Assembly: GCA_002702065.1 (NCBI GenBank)
Contig: NZXX01000001.1
Coordinates: 434,001 to 498,000 of the forward strand
Reading direction: 5' to 3'
Source: Anaerolineaceae bacterium
Lineage (GTDB): Bacteria > Chloroflexota > Anaerolineae > Aggregatilineales > Phototrophicaceae
DNA length: 64,000 nucleotides
Shown here: positions 1 through 9,089 of the stretch, in pieces
Layout of the letters: each line of letters begins with the position of its first letter
Position numbering within the stretch: position 1 is the stretch's first letter
The notes under the pieces: generated by a model
What the model was told of the DNA's origin: nothing
Databases searched by the model: none
Seen by the model: only the letters and a program-made list of their open reading frames with translations
Translations under genes and position numbers: made by a program

Positions 1-3000
1 CCCGCAGACCTTGAGGACGCGACGCAGAGCCAGACCTGGACGGTCGAGGCGACAGTGCGTGACGAAAGCGGCCTGACCGTTTCCGGACGTGCGGAAGTGA
101 TCGTCCACAAGGGTATGATCTATATCGGTGCGCGCCCGACGGATTATGTGGGTGTGGCCGGGCAGGAGAGTGAAATCGAAATTGTGGCGGTGGACTGGGA
201 CAGCCAGCCAATCGCCAACCAGACTATCGATGTCGAAGTGGTGGAACGGCGCTGGAACAATGTTCAGGAAGAAGACGAAGCCGGGCGCACCATCTGGACA
301 TGGGAAGTCGAAGAAATTCCGCTGACCACCGGTACAGTCACTACCGACGACCGGGGCCGTGTGCTCTATGCCTTCACGCCGCCAACGGGTGGCATCTACA
401 AAGTCAAGATTCAGACGCGCGACGAGGCTGGCAATGAGGTTATCGCGGCCACGACGCTGTGGGTCGCCGGGCAGGATTATGTCTCGTGGCGGCAGCAGAA
501 CAGCAACCGCGTTGACCTGATCGCGGACCAGAGCGACTACAACATCGGCGATACGGCAGAAATCCTCATCACTTCCCCATTCCAGGGTGAGGTCGAAGCA
601 CTGATTACGGTCGAACGTGGGTCGGTGCTGACGGCGGAGCAGATCACGATGGACAGCAACAGCTACGTCTACGAACTGCCGATCACCGAAGATTATGCGC
701 CGAATATCTTTGTGTCGGTCATGATCATCAAAGGCGTAGACGAGAACAATCCGGTGGCTGGTTTCCGCATGGGGATGGTGGAACTGGGCGTCGAGATTGA
801 CCGCAAGCAGATCACGATCAACGCGACGCCAGACCGGGAACAGGCTGGCCCGCGTGAAACCGTGACCTATACCATCGAAACCACCGACTGGAAAGGTGAT
901 CCGGTGCAGGCCGAAGTCGGCGTTGCGCTGACGGACCTCGCCAGCCTGTCGGTCGGTGAGCCTAACAGCGAGCCGATCCTGCGCTTCTTCTATGGGCAGC
1001 AGGGCAACAGCGTCCGCACCGGCACCCCGCTCACGATCAACACCGATCAGATGACCGCGACGGTGATTGACACCATCAAAGGTGGCGGCGGTGGCTTTGG
1101 CGAAGGCGGTATCTTCGACATCCGCGAGGATTTTATCGATACCGCCTTCTGGGATGCAACGGTGGTGACGGACCAGAATGGCCGCGCCGAAATTGCCGTG
1201 ATGCTGCCGGATAATCTGACAACCTGGCGGCTGGATACCCGCGCTGTCACACGCGGCGATGATGGGCTGACGCTGGTCGGACAGAACACGTTCGATCTGC
1301 TCAGCACCAAACCGCTGCTGATCCGGCCTGTGACCCCGCGTTTTCTCGTCGTTGATGACGTGGTGACGTTGGCGGCGGTCGTCAACAACAATACGGAAGA
1401 TGCCTTGCCGGTAGAGGTGTTCATCGAAGGCTCCGGCTTCACCATGCAGGGTGATGTCAGCCAGACGGTGACAGTGCCCGCCGGGGGCAGCCAGCGGATC
1501 AACTGGCCGGTCACAATCAATGATGTGGCTCACCTCGATGTGACGTTCTTTGCCAACGGGGACGACGGTGAATACACCGATGCCAGTAAACCACCGCTGG
1601 GGCAGGGTGATGACCGCCTGATCCCGGTCTACAAATATGAAGCGCCCGATACGGTCGGTACTGCCGGGGTGATGCGGGAACCGGGTTCGAGGACGGAAGC
1701 GATCGCGCTGCCGCAGCGCTTCGACGTGACGCAGGGCGAACTGAACATCAGCGTTGATCCATCACTGGCCGCAACCACGATTGATGGCCTGACGTATCTG
1801 CAAAACTTCCCGCACCAGTGTATCGAGCAGACGGTCAGCCGTTTCCTGCCCAACATCATGACCTACCGGGCGCTCGACAGCCTGGGCGTGGCGGATGCTG
1901 AGCTGGAAGCGGAACTGGATCGGGCAGTGAATTTTGCCCTCCAGCGCCTGTTCGCGCAGCAGAAACCAAATGGCGGCTGGGGCTGGTTCGTGCAGGATAA
2001 CGCCAACCCGCTGACGACCGCCTATGCGCTGATCGGCCTGACCGAAGCGCGGGATGCCGGGTTCGCCGTGAGTGACAGCGTGATTGATAATGCACAGAAT
2101 TATCTGCGCTCCAACCTGATTGTGCCGGGGCCGGATAAAGCGTTCTGGGAACTGAACCGGCAGACATTCGTGCTCTATGCGCTGGCCCGGTCTGGCGCAC
2201 CTGATGTCGCCCGTACGGCGACCATGTACGAACATCGTGCCCGGCTGGACTACTACTCGAAGGCGTTCCTGGCCCTGACTTTCAACCTGATCGACCCGAC
2301 CGATTCGAGCCGCACCGATACGCTGGTTTCGGACCTCATCAATGGTTCGGTGCTGAGCGCGACCGGTGTCCACTGGGAAGAAGAACAGACGGACATCTGG
2401 AACTGGAACACCGATACCCGGACCACGGCCATTGTTCTGGATGCGCTGGTCAAACTGCGCCCGGACAATGACCTGCTGCCGAATGTGGTGCGCTGGCTGA
2501 TGACGGCGCGGACCGCCGATGCCTGGGAAACCACGCAGGAAACCGCCTGGGCTGTGATGGCCCTGACAGACTGGATGGTCAACACCGGCGAACTCAGCCC
2601 GGACTACAGCTACAGCCTGGCGCTCAACGGCAGTACGCTGGTTGAAGCCGACGCGACAACCGAAACTGTGCGCGACTCGCAGGATCTGGTGGTTGATGTG
2701 GTCAACCTGCTGCACGATCAGGCTAACGAACTGGTCATCGAACGCAGCGACGGGCCGGGTGTGCTGTACTACACCGCGCATCTGCAAGTCTATCTGCCTG
2801 TGCCGGAAATCGAGCCTGCCAATCAGGGCGTGGTGGTCCAGCGGCAGTATGTCTCGCCCGAAACCGGCGAACCGATCACCGAGGCGCGGGTGGGTGATCT
2901 GGTCGAAGTGCGGCTGACGATCATCACGCCGAACGACCTGTACTACGCCGTCGTCGAGGACCCGATCCCGGCAGGGACGGAAGGTGTCAACCCGCAACTG

Positions 3001-3285
3001 GCAACCAGCCAGCAGATTGGTACACGGCCCGGCCTGGACAACAGTGATCCGTTAAGCCAGGGTTGGGGCTGGTGGTACTTCAGCAACATCGAATTCCGCG
3101 ATGAAAAAGTCGTGCTGTACAGCACGTACCTCCCGGCAGGCACGTATGAATATGTGTACTCGATCCGTGCCGGTCTGGAAGGGGAATACAATGTGATCCC
3201 GGCGACTGGCTACCAGTTCTACATGCCGGAGGTCTATGGCCGCAGCGCTGGCAGCACCTTCACGGTTTTGCCAGCAGCTGAATAA
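1..3285 (+). CDS. Alpha-2-macroglobulin family protein (5' end outside window)
   Basis: The reading frame is already open at base 1 (the first codons read P-A-D-L-E-D), so the N-terminus, and any lipoprotein signal, lies upstream. What remains is the second half of a bacterial alpha-2-macroglobulin: macroglobulin-type beta domains, a glycine-rich bait-like stretch near 1078-1110, then the thioester motif C-I-E-Q at codons 1819-1830 preceded by F-P-H-Q. Beyond it is the alpha/alpha-toroid thioester domain (G-G-W-G-W-F near 1972), then C-terminal beta domains. Family proteins trap proteases covalently at the cell surface, often beside penicillin-binding protein 1C; no such neighbour is seen on this side. 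The thioester Cys and Gln are both present, so it should be an active trap. The frame ends in a terminator hairpin. Confidence 0.93.
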   Translation, partial: PADLEDATQSQTWTVEATVRDESGLTVSGRAEVIVHKGMIYIGARPTDYVGVAGQESEIEIVAVDWDSQPIANQTIDVEVVERRWNNVQEEDEAGRTIWTWEVEEIPLTTGTVTTDDRGRVLYAFTPPTGGIYKVKIQTRDEAGNEVIAATTLWVAGQDYVSWRQQNSNRVDLIADQSDYNIGDTAEILITSPFQGEVEALITVERGSVLTAEQITMDSNSYVYELPITEDYAPNIFVSVMIIKGVDENNPVAGFRMGMVELGVEIDRKQITINATPDREQAGPRETVTYTIETTDWKGDPVQAEVGVALTDLASLSVGEPNSEPILRFFYGQQGNSVRTGTPLTINTDQMTATVIDTIKGGGGGFGEGGIFDIREDFIDTAFWDATVVTDQNGRAEIAVMLPDNLTTWRLDTRAVTRGDDGLTLVGQNTFDLLSTKPLLIRPVTPRFLVVDDVVTLAAVVNNNTEDALPVEVFIEGSGFTMQGDVSQTVTVPAGGSQRINWPVTINDVAHLDVTFFANGDDGEYTDASKPPLGQGDDRLIPVYKYEAPDTVGTAGVMREPGSRTEAIALPQRFDVTQGELNISVDPSLAATTIDGLTYLQNFPHQCIEQTVSRFLPNIMTYRALDSLGVADAELEAELDRAVNFALQRLFAQQKPNGGWGWFVQDNANPLTTAYALIGLTEARDAGFAVSDSVIDNAQNYLRSNLIVPGPDKAFWELNRQTFVLYALARSGAPDVARTATMYEHRARLDYYSKAFLALTFNLIDPTDSSRTDTLVSDLINGSVLSATGVHWEEEQTDIWNWNTDTRTTAIVLDALVKLRPDNDLLPNVVRWLMTARTADAWETTQETAWAVMALTDWMVNTGELSPDYSYSLALNGSTLVEADATTETVRDSQDLVVDVVNLLHDQANELVIERSDGPGVLYYTAHLQVYLPVPEIEPANQGVVVQRQYVSPETGEPITEARVGDLVEVRLTIITPNDLYYAVVEDPIPAGTEGVNPQLATSQQIGTRPGLDNSDPLSQGWGWWYFSNIEFRDEKVVLYSTYLPAGTYEYVYSIRAGLEGEYNVIPATGYQFYMPEVYGRSAGSTFTVLPAAE

Positions 3286-3295
3286 CACACTTTTT

Positions 3296-3326
3296 AGGGG
3301 CACACGCTGATGTGCCCCTTTTGTTT
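3296..3326 (+). terminator. Rho-independent terminator after the macroglobulin gene
   Basis: A perfect 9-bp stem (AGGGGCACA with TGTGCCCCT) around a 6-base loop is followed by a T-rich run. It begins 11 bases after the stop codon and separates the macroglobulin gene from the tandem paralogues. Confidence 0.85.
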
Positions 3327-3346
3327 CTCATGCCGGAACGGAAATC

Positions 3347-4411
3347 ATGACCGATGCCGAACTCCAACCGGTTATCCGTGCGTTACAGGCAGGAAACCGC
3401 GCACAGGCGCAGGCACTTCTTCGTCCACTACTTCACCAGCCATCCGCGGATCGCTGGTATCTGGCGGCGCTTTTATCGGCTACGCCTGAACGTGCGCTGG
3501 TGGCGCTGAACCATGCGCTGGCGCTGGAACCCAATCACGAACGGGCACATCGACGCCTGACTCAGTTGCAAGGGGCAGCCGAGCCGGAAGCCGCACACGA
3601 CACCATCGCGGAGGAAGACCTGCCCCCGCTGGCAGCACTGGTGGCGGATGATGTGGTTATCCCGGTGGATAAACCCTTTAACCCGGCCCCGGTTGAAGCG
3701 CAGTTTTTCGAAACGCTGCGTTCCAGACCACTCAAAAAACAACAGCGCAAACGGCGGCGTACGATCTGGACACGCATCGCGCTTGTCAGTGGCATCCTGC
3801 TCAGCCTGTCCTCGACTTATTTTGTGCTGCTGGTTCTGGGTTCCGGCATCCCCGGTCGGCTGCGGGGCATCGTGACAGGTGTGCATCCGATCTTTGCGCC
3901 CGATGCGACAGTGGTCTATGCGACACCGGTGGCCATGATCGAGGGAACGCCGTACTACGGTCGCCCGCTGGAAGACTATGGCAGCGCCTCGATTGACGCC
4001 ACCCCGGTGACCGAAATCGGCGGCACCCCGGTATACGCCCGCCCTGATGCCGTCGTGGTGGTGCAGCCGGTTAAAAGCGCCGTACTCACCGGCCAGCAGC
4101 CGATCAGCGATATTCTGGAACCCGGTTTTGCCCATGAGTATACATTCACTGCCATGCAGGGAGAGGAACTGGCTATTGGTATTCAGTTCTTTTCGCCGAC
4201 TGCCCAGCGTGTGAGCCGCAATGTGGTCATCATCGGCCCGAATGATTCCAGCGCCGAAGGGGTCTGCCAGCGGGACCAGATTCTACAGGGCGACAACGGC
4301 CTCGTGTTTATCTGCCCGGTGCACCAGAGCGGCACGTGGAAAGTGCGGCTGTTTGGCCGGGAAAGCGAAAGCAGCGGTGCTTACGTGATTGCAATCGAGG
4401 ATTTCGCCTGA
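3347..4411 (+). CDS. Conserved membrane protein, TPR-like N-terminus and extracytoplasmic C-terminus (paralogue 1)
   Basis: 354 residues. The first 70 or so residues form helical repeats resembling TPRs (ALVALNHALALEP-type helix). An acidic/proline linker and a basic patch (KKQQRKRRR near residue 127) come next, followed by one hydrophobic helix around residues 138-162. The C-terminal 120 residues are beta-rich and resemble a PPC-like adhesion domain (HEYTF, GEELAIGIQFFSP). The basic patch before the helix predicts a cytoplasmic N-terminus and an external C-terminus. The segment at about 185-230 has short repeats of the pattern VxxIxGTPxYxRP. The next gene is a clear paralogue. Function unknown; a sensor or scaffold at the membrane is only a guess. 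The start is the ATG after GGAACGG. Confidence 0.8.
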   Translation: MTDAELQPVIRALQAGNRAQAQALLRPLLHQPSADRWYLAALLSATPERALVALNHALALEPNHERAHRRLTQLQGAAEPEAAHDTIAEEDLPPLAALVADDVVIPVDKPFNPAPVEAQFFETLRSRPLKKQQRKRRRTIWTRIALVSGILLSLSSTYFVLLVLGSGIPGRLRGIVTGVHPIFAPDATVVYATPVAMIEGTPYYGRPLEDYGSASIDATPVTEIGGTPVYARPDAVVVVQPVKSAVLTGQQPISDILEPGFAHEYTFTAMQGEELAIGIQFFSPTAQRVSRNVVIIGPNDSSAEGVCQRDQILQGDNGLVFICPVHQSGTWKVRLFGRESESSGAYVIAIEDFA

Positions 4412-4462
4412 GCTTTATCCTCATGCGGGCAATCTCGTCGTAAAGTAAGAATAGGTAATATT

Positions 4463-4493
4463 CTCAGCCGCATGAGTGTTAACACCGGCTGAG
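4463..4493. promoter_or_regulatory. Inverted repeat between the tandem paralogues
   Basis: An 8-bp perfect inverted repeat, CTCAGCCG and CGGCTGAG, with a 15-base loop. It has no T-tract, so it is a poor terminator; it could be an operator or a leader hairpin of the following gene. Confidence 0.35.
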
Positions 4494-4527
4494 CGTGGAC
4501 CGCCCGGATAAACTTTTGGGGTGACTG

Positions 4528-5469
4528 ATGTTATCACCTGATTTGCTTCCGATCATCAACGCTATCAACGCCGGTGATAAAGCCCGTGCGCGCGATCTGG
4601 CGAAGTCATTGCTGCGCGTCAGCCCCAGTGCCGAAGGCTGGTATCAGGCCTCGCGGGCGATGGAAACGCCGCAGCAGGAACTGTCCTGTTTGCAGCGTGC
4701 GCTTGGTCTCGATCCCTATCATGCGGATGCACGTCGACGGCTGCGCGAATTGCAGGCCGGACAAACGTCCAACGAACCAAGTGCCAAAGTTGCTGACACA
4801 TCTGCTGAACAACCGCCATCCGCGTCTTCATCTGCGCCACCATTAAAAAAGTCCCGATCACAAAAGTCATCTGCCCCGGCTGCGATTGCAACCGATGTCC
4901 CCTTGAAAAAGGTCCGGCGGCGACGCAAGCGCGGCACATGGTTCTATGTCGGCATTCTTGCGACGGTCTTACTCAGCTTGTCGGCCAGCTATTTTGTGAT
5001 GCTGGTGCTGGGGTCGCCGCTGCCGGGTCGGTTGCGGGGGATGCTGGGTGGGGCGCAGCCGGTGACCGAAATCGACGGCGTGCCGCTGAAACAAATTCCC
5101 GATGCGGTGCTGAAGATTCCGCCATCCAGCAGCAGCGAAGTGACGCAGACGGAACCGCTGGCCGAAATCCTGGAGCCGGGCGTGGTCCATGAATACACGT
5201 TTTATGCCCGTAATGGTGAAGAACTTGCCATCGGTATTCAGTTTTTTTCGCCAACGGCGCAGCGAGTGAACCGGAATATCGCGATCCTCGACCCACAAGG
5301 GGACAATGCCGAGGGGCAGTGCCTGCGCCAGCACATTCTGCAGGGGGATAATGGCGCAGCGATCACCTGCCGCATCAACCGCAGCGGCAACTGGCAGGTG
5401 CGCATCCTGGGCCGGGTCGATGAGAGCAGCGGCGCCTATGTTGTGAGCGTCGGACGTTTGATGAGTTGA
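4528..5469 (+). CDS. Conserved membrane protein, TPR-like N-terminus and extracytoplasmic C-terminus (paralogue 2)
   Basis: 313 residues, with the same architecture as the gene before it: helical N-terminus, Ala/Ser/Pro linker, basic patch (KKVRRRRKRG), one membrane helix at about residues 140-163, then the shared external domain. The two proteins share near-identical stretches (LPGRLRGM, GIQFFSPTAQRV, GDNG, ESSGAYV), so they arose by tandem duplication. This copy lacks the repeated GTPxYxRP tract of the first and is shorter. An ATG preceded by GGGGTG gives a good start. Its stop codon abuts the stop of the convergent hydrolase gene with no base between. Function unknown. Confidence 0.8.
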   Translation: MLSPDLLPIINAINAGDKARARDLAKSLLRVSPSAEGWYQASRAMETPQQELSCLQRALGLDPYHADARRRLRELQAGQTSNEPSAKVADTSAEQPPSASSSAPPLKKSRSQKSSAPAAIATDVPLKKVRRRRKRGTWFYVGILATVLLSLSASYFVMLVLGSPLPGRLRGMLGGAQPVTEIDGVPLKQIPDAVLKIPPSSSSEVTQTEPLAEILEPGVVHEYTFYARNGEELAIGIQFFSPTAQRVNRNIAILDPQGDNAEGQCLRQHILQGDNGAAITCRINRSGNWQVRILGRVDESSGAYVVSVGRLMS

Positions 5470-6324
5470 TCATGACGTTTCGCTCAGAAATTCGGCCATC
5501 AGGGCGCTGACTTCAGCGGCTTTGTCATGCTGGACCCAGTGGGTGGCATCTTCAAACAGGACCAGATGGCCATCGTCGCACAGGTCAATGCTGGGCTGCG
5601 CCATTGCGCTGTCGAGGGCGACATCCTGCATCCCCCAGATCATCAGCGTTGGTACATGAACCCGACTGTCCGCCGGGGTGTGGGGGCGATGCCGCACGAT
5701 TGCGCGGTACCAGTTCAGCATCCCGGTGTATGCGCCCGGCTGTGACCATGCTGCTTCATAATGCTGCAAATCTTCTTCCGTAAACGTGCCGGGCAGGCCG
5801 CTGTTCTGCAACAGTTTTGGCCCTGTTCGAGCCAGCACGAATTCGGGTAACAGTGGCAGTTGAAAGAAAAAGATATAGCCGCTTTTGCGAAGCTGCTTCA
5901 GGTTCGAGCGCAGGTATTGTGCAAACACGACCGGCTGGGGCACATTGGCGATGACCAGCTTTTTCAGCCGCTGTGGATAATGGATAGCGACCCACCAGGC
6001 TACGGCTGCGCCCCAGTCATGTCCGGCCAGAAAGACCTGCTTATGCCTGCTGGCGTCGATCAGCCCGACGACATCTGCTGCCAGATTATCGAGTTTATAG
6101 GCAGCGACGCCGCTGGGTTTATCGCTGCGGTTGTAGCCGCGCTGGTCTGGTGCCCACACCCGAAAGCCGCGTTCTGCCAGGTCATCAATCTGATTTTTCC
6201 AGCCATACCAGAATTCCGGAAAGCCATGCAGCAGAATCACCAGCGGCCCATCCGGCGGCCCGGCCTGGACGACATGGAGTCGTATGCCATTGACGGTCAT
6301 CATCTGATGGTCGTATTGATTCAT
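5470..6324 (-). CDS. Alpha/beta hydrolase, epoxide hydrolase-like
   Basis: 284 residues, the normal length of a soluble epoxide hydrolase or haloalkane dehalogenase-like enzyme. Visible motifs are the oxyanion H-G-F-P ([10 protein letters not shown], near residue 34), the nucleophile elbow G-H-D-W-G-A-A with Asp as nucleophile, a likely acid in IWGMQDVAL, and the catalytic His in DATHWVQHD. An Asp nucleophile with HGxP favours epoxide hydrolase over esterase. No signal peptide is seen, so it is cytoplasmic. The ATG overlaps the stop of the GNAT gene by ATGA, so it is translated with the operon upstream. Natural substrate unknown. Confidence 0.88.
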   Translation of the reverse strand: MNQYDHQMMTVNGIRLHVVQAGPPDGPLVILLHGFPEFWYGWKNQIDDLAERGFRVWAPDQRGYNRSDKPSGVAAYKLDNLAADVVGLIDASRHKQVFLAGHDWGAAVAWWVAIHYPQRLKKLVIANVPQPVVFAQYLRSNLKQLRKSGYIFFFQLPLLPEFVLARTGPKLLQNSGLPGTFTEEDLQHYEAAWSQPGAYTGMLNWYRAIVRHRPHTPADSRVHVPTLMIWGMQDVALDSAMAQPSIDLCDDGHLVLFEDATHWVQHDKAAEVSALMAEFLSETS

Positions 6325-6830
6325 CTGCTCTCCAATGCTTTACGCAGAACCCACTCGCGTTCCTGCATCTGTTGGGTTTCGCCCTCCGGCGAAGTATAGG
6401 ACCAGCGTTCAATGTGATCCCGCACGACCTGATAGCCCAGGCGCTCGTACAGCCGTTTGGCCTTAAGGTTGGTGAAACTTACACCGATCTCCGCCGTGTG
6501 CAGGTCACGCTCAACTATGGCCTGTTCCGCAGCCTGAATCAACCGTGTGCCGATGCCGAAATTCTGGAACGGTTCCATCACCCGCAGCGCCCAGATGATT
6601 CCGACCCCGTCCTCAGCCAGTTTTGTCACATCAACCCACACCTGACCAATGGGGAAATCGTTAAACGTGGCAACCAGAAAGATGATCTCCCCCTTTTGGG
6701 CCCGATCATAGGCGCGTTCGATGGTCTCGCGGAACGGCGTCAGCAGCCCGAACCATTCCAGCCCGCGCAAATCCTCTGGCGTGGCATGCCGGATGACGAC
6801 ATCTACCTGAATGGAAAACTGATTTTGCAT
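6321..6830 (-). CDS. GNAT family N-acetyltransferase
   Basis: 169 residues of single-domain GNAT fold: an N-terminal [10 protein letters not shown] strand-helix, a central [20 protein letters not shown] acetyl-CoA pyrophosphate-binding loop (Q-N-F-G-I-G-T), and a C-terminal [15 protein letters not shown] signature typical of RimI-like enzymes. The protein or small-molecule acceptor cannot be told from sequence. It lies six bases downstream of the PIN-domain gene and overlaps the hydrolase gene by four, so it belongs to the same transcription unit. Confidence 0.87.
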   Translation of the reverse strand: MQNQFSIQVDVVIRHATPEDLRGLEWFGLLTPFRETIERAYDRAQKGEIIFLVATFNDFPIGQVWVDVTKLAEDGVGIIWALRVMEPFQNFGIGTRLIQAAEQAIVERDLHTAEIGVSFTNLKAKRLYERLGYQVVRDHIERWSYTSPEGETQQMQEREWVLRKALESR

Positions 6831-6836
6831 GACAGG

Positions 6837-7223
6837 TTAGTAGGGGGTACGGACATCAAGGCCCGGTAAAACCTGATAATGGCGCAGGTTCAGGCTGTAA
6901 AGTGGCACATTCAGGTGCACGGCCACTGACGCGATCATCACATCAGCCATTTCGATGCCGTGCCCCAGGTGAAATTGCGCGAACTGACGCATGGCCCAAA
7001 GGTTGCTATCGACTGTGGGGTGTTCAATATCGAACTGACGCAGGAAACGAATATACTGCGCTCTTTCAATGCGATTGCGTGCTCCCTGGACGATTTCCAT
7101 CCAGACGATGGGTGTCACAGCGAGATTGGTTTGTGTGTTTTCCAGAAACCATTCCTGCGCCAGGGGAATTTGTCGAAGGTAATCAATGAATACGCTGGTA
7201 TCGACAATCGCATCAGTCTTCAC
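6837..7223 (-). CDS. PIN-domain ribonuclease toxin, VapC-like
   Basis: 128 residues with PIN-domain acidic residues in order: Asp in IVDTSVFIDYL at the N-terminus, Glu in TPIVWMEIVQGARN, and Asp in GIEMADVMIASVAVHLNVPLYS, with a typical C-terminal LNLRHYQVLPGLDV. VapC toxins are Mg-dependent RNases that cleave tRNA or rRNA. The start is GTG and overlaps the 3' end of the upstream antitoxin-like gene by 11 bases (GTGAAGACTGA), the usual coupling in toxin-antitoxin pairs. Confidence 0.85.
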   Translation of the reverse strand: MKTDAIVDTSVFIDYLRQIPLAQEWFLENTQTNLAVTPIVWMEIVQGARNRIERAQYIRFLRQFDIEHPTVDSNLWAMRQFAQFHLGHGIEMADVMIASVAVHLNVPLYSLNLRHYQVLPGLDVRTPY

Positions 7224-7545
7224 GATTTAACCGCTGCTCTCGGTTGCGTCGGCGCAATTGCCTAACATACTCAGCGCTATCAACCATGTCCGTACGGTCA
7301 GCCCAGATTCCATAGACTGGTGAGTTGAGGATTTCCTCAGCAGATAATCCCAGACCTGTAAAGGTCGTTGGGTCGTTCATCAGTGCCTCGAACTCGGCGT
7401 CGGCAGCGGCTTCTTCTTCGGGTGTGTGGGTGATAACCTTTTTGACGGTGATCTCAACGTCACCGCGCGGAGCATCCGGCGGAAGCTGAACAATCAACTG
7501 CCCGTCTTCTGTGACTTTGCCCTGTATCGTGATCATGTCTGTCAT
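7213..7545 (-). CDS. Antitoxin-like protein partnered with the PIN toxin
   Basis: 110 residues. The N-terminus (ITIQGKVTEDGQLIV) resembles an AbrB/MazE-like beta strand DNA-binding segment. The rest is acidic, with an EEEAAADAEFEALM helix and an Arg-rich tail, typical of toxin-wrapping antitoxin tails. GGGAGG lies seven bases before the ATG. It directly precedes and overlaps the VapC-like gene. I infer the antitoxin role mainly from position and size. Confidence 0.7.
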   Translation of the reverse strand: MTDMITIQGKVTEDGQLIVQLPPDAPRGDVEITVKKVITHTPEEEAAADAEFEALMNDPTTFTGLGLSAEEILNSPVYGIWADRTDMVDSAEYVRQLRRRNREQRLNRED

Positions 7546-7562
7546 CGCAACCTCCCACCCTT

Positions 7563-7590
7563 ATTATACTACTTTCCGCGTTTCATCCAG
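7563..7590 (-). promoter_or_regulatory. Possible promoter for the first toxin-antitoxin pair
   Basis: Read on the minus strand, a TATAAT box sits at 7568-7563 with a weak CTGGAT -35 box 16 bases upstream, inside the end of the FemABX gene. It would allow the antitoxin/toxin pair to be transcribed on its own. Confidence 0.35.
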
Positions 7591-8639
7591 CCCAGCACAC
7601 GAGGCCAGACCTGCGTGTACGCCTGATACAGCAGCGGGTAGGGCGCATAATCCCACGCGCCGATGTGCCGGGTTACCGTGCCACGAAAGCCACGCTTGAA
7701 CTCATAGACGCCCCACATCGAATCGGATTCATCGAAGACGTCGGGTGCGCCCCACATATCGTAAACCTGATAGCCCCGTGCTTTGGCCCAGCGCATGGCT
7801 GCCCATTGCAGGGCATAGTTCGGCATCCGCTGCCGTTCTTCATTGGAGGATGCGCCATAGAAGTACCAGCACTTGTGTCCAAAATGAAACAAAATCACAT
7901 GCGCAATCGGCTGGCCGTCAAATTCGGCGATCAGGGCGTGAGCCAGCCCGGCCTGCATAAAGGTCTGCCATGCCTGCCGGTAATAATCGAGCGGGCGTAT
8001 CAGAAACTCATCGCGCTGGCCGGTGGTTGCGTAAAGTGCGTAGAGCGTGTCGAGATCATCCGACGTGGCTTCGCGGATGGTGACGCCTTTTTTCTCGCCA
8101 GTACGGACCTTGCGGCGGGTGTTCCCGCTCATCTGGGCCAGCAGGTAGTCTTCGGACTGCGTCAGGTCGAGCGCGATGGTGTTGCGAAACTGCACCTGAT
8201 CGCCCGAAAAACGCCAGCCGCGCTTTCGCAATACATCCATGAACGTTTGCCCGGCAGGGTTTGGGGAGTCATCGGCTTCGCCGGGTACGCCAGTGGCTGC
8301 GATCACATCCGGGTCGATCTTCAGCCAGATAGCCCGCTGCTGGCTTGCCAGTCCTTGCAGATGATTCAGCACCGCCTCGCACAACGCCTCGTCTTCAATG
8401 TTCAGCGCCGGGCCTTTGGGTACATACATCACCTTTAGTGGGCCGATGCTGCGCACACCGACCGACGCCATGGCGACGACGTCCTCACCTTGTTGGAACG
8501 CCAGCCGCAGCGGTTGCCAGCCGGTGGTCGCGCGTTTGAACTCGCCCCATTCCCACGTTTGCAGTACATGGGCGTTCGGCAGCGTGCGCAAGTTGGTGTT
8601 CCATTTGGTGGCGTTGGTGACGATGGTTGATTTCAACAC
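7569..8639 (-). CDS. FemABX-family peptidoglycan peptidyltransferase (copy 1)
   Basis: 356 residues, the family's usual size. FemABX enzymes use aminoacyl-tRNA to add amino acids to the peptide stem of lipid II or related acceptors, on the cytoplasmic side. Two GNAT-like lobes are seen, with family hallmarks: HVLQTWEWGEFKR near the N-terminus, MYVPKGP, the basic GNTRRKVRTGEKKG region, WYFYGASSNEERQRMPNY and a C-terminal YEFKRGFRG. A second copy lies 1.1 kb upstream in the same orientation, as often in organisms that build a bridge of more than one residue. The start is GTG. The substrate is not readable from sequence. Confidence 0.88.
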   Translation of the reverse strand: MLKSTIVTNATKWNTNLRTLPNAHVLQTWEWGEFKRATTGWQPLRLAFQQGEDVVAMASVGVRSIGPLKVMYVPKGPALNIEDEALCEAVLNHLQGLASQQRAIWLKIDPDVIAATGVPGEADDSPNPAGQTFMDVLRKRGWRFSGDQVQFRNTIALDLTQSEDYLLAQMSGNTRRKVRTGEKKGVTIREATSDDLDTLYALYATTGQRDEFLIRPLDYYRQAWQTFMQAGLAHALIAEFDGQPIAHVILFHFGHKCWYFYGASSNEERQRMPNYALQWAAMRWAKARGYQVYDMWGAPDVFDESDSMWGVYEFKRGFRGTVTRHIGAWDYAPYPLLYQAYTQVWPRVLGWMKRGK

Positions 8640-8659
8640 ATTACTGCCTGAGAATGAAC

Positions 8660-9082
8660 TTATTGGTTAGATAAGAGCTCATTGATTTGCTTCTGGATGA
8701 TAGACTCTGTTTCGTAATTATCGCCATAATAGGCGGCAGTTACACGGATAAAGCCTTGAATATGACAATTAAATGTTGCCAGTTCTTCAGCCGGAATCCA
8801 CAATTCACGATGGTTGGTTGCTCCAACAACATGCTCGTCAAATTGGTCAAGGTAAATTGCTTCAACGTCAAACTCTGTAACAAATCCTGCATAACCAGAA
8901 GCCGCATCTTTTGTGTTCCAATCCCGTGCAATCTGCACCGCATATTCTTTATTGAGCACAGGGTAAAAAATCGGTTGCCAGTCCAGACGAGGTGGAAACT
9001 CTTTGCGGGTGGCCTCGAGTATGAGACAAAGTTCTTTTATACCAATAGGGCGGTATAAAGTACGAATAGTTGGGCTCTGCAT
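8660..9082 (-). CDS. Small conserved protein, 'ADP-ribosylation/crystallin J1'-like
   Basis: About 140 residues from the ATG at 9082; a TTG at 9115 is possible but overlaps the toxin gene. The pattern TLYRPIGIKEL, FPPRLDWQPIFYPVLNKEYA, ARDWNTKDAASGYAGFVT and ELWIPAEELATFNCHI matches what I recall of a widespread family that databases label 'ADP-ribosylation/crystallin J1', although no ADP-ribosylglycohydrolase motif is visible. Biochemical role unknown. It lies 7 bases after the PIN toxin gene and 20 before the FemABX gene. Confidence 0.6.
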   Translation of the reverse strand: MQSPTIRTLYRPIGIKELCLILEATRKEFPPRLDWQPIFYPVLNKEYAVQIARDWNTKDAASGYAGFVTEFDVEAIYLDQFDEHVVGATNHRELWIPAEELATFNCHIQGFIRVTAAYYGDNYETESIIQKQINELLSNQ

Positions 9083-9089
9083 GTTCTTG

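Noticed and set aside
1762-2997. A 411-codon minus-strand frame within the macroglobulin gene
   Set aside because: Arg/Gln/His-rich translation without motifs; the sense frame contains the thioester motif and is the real gene.
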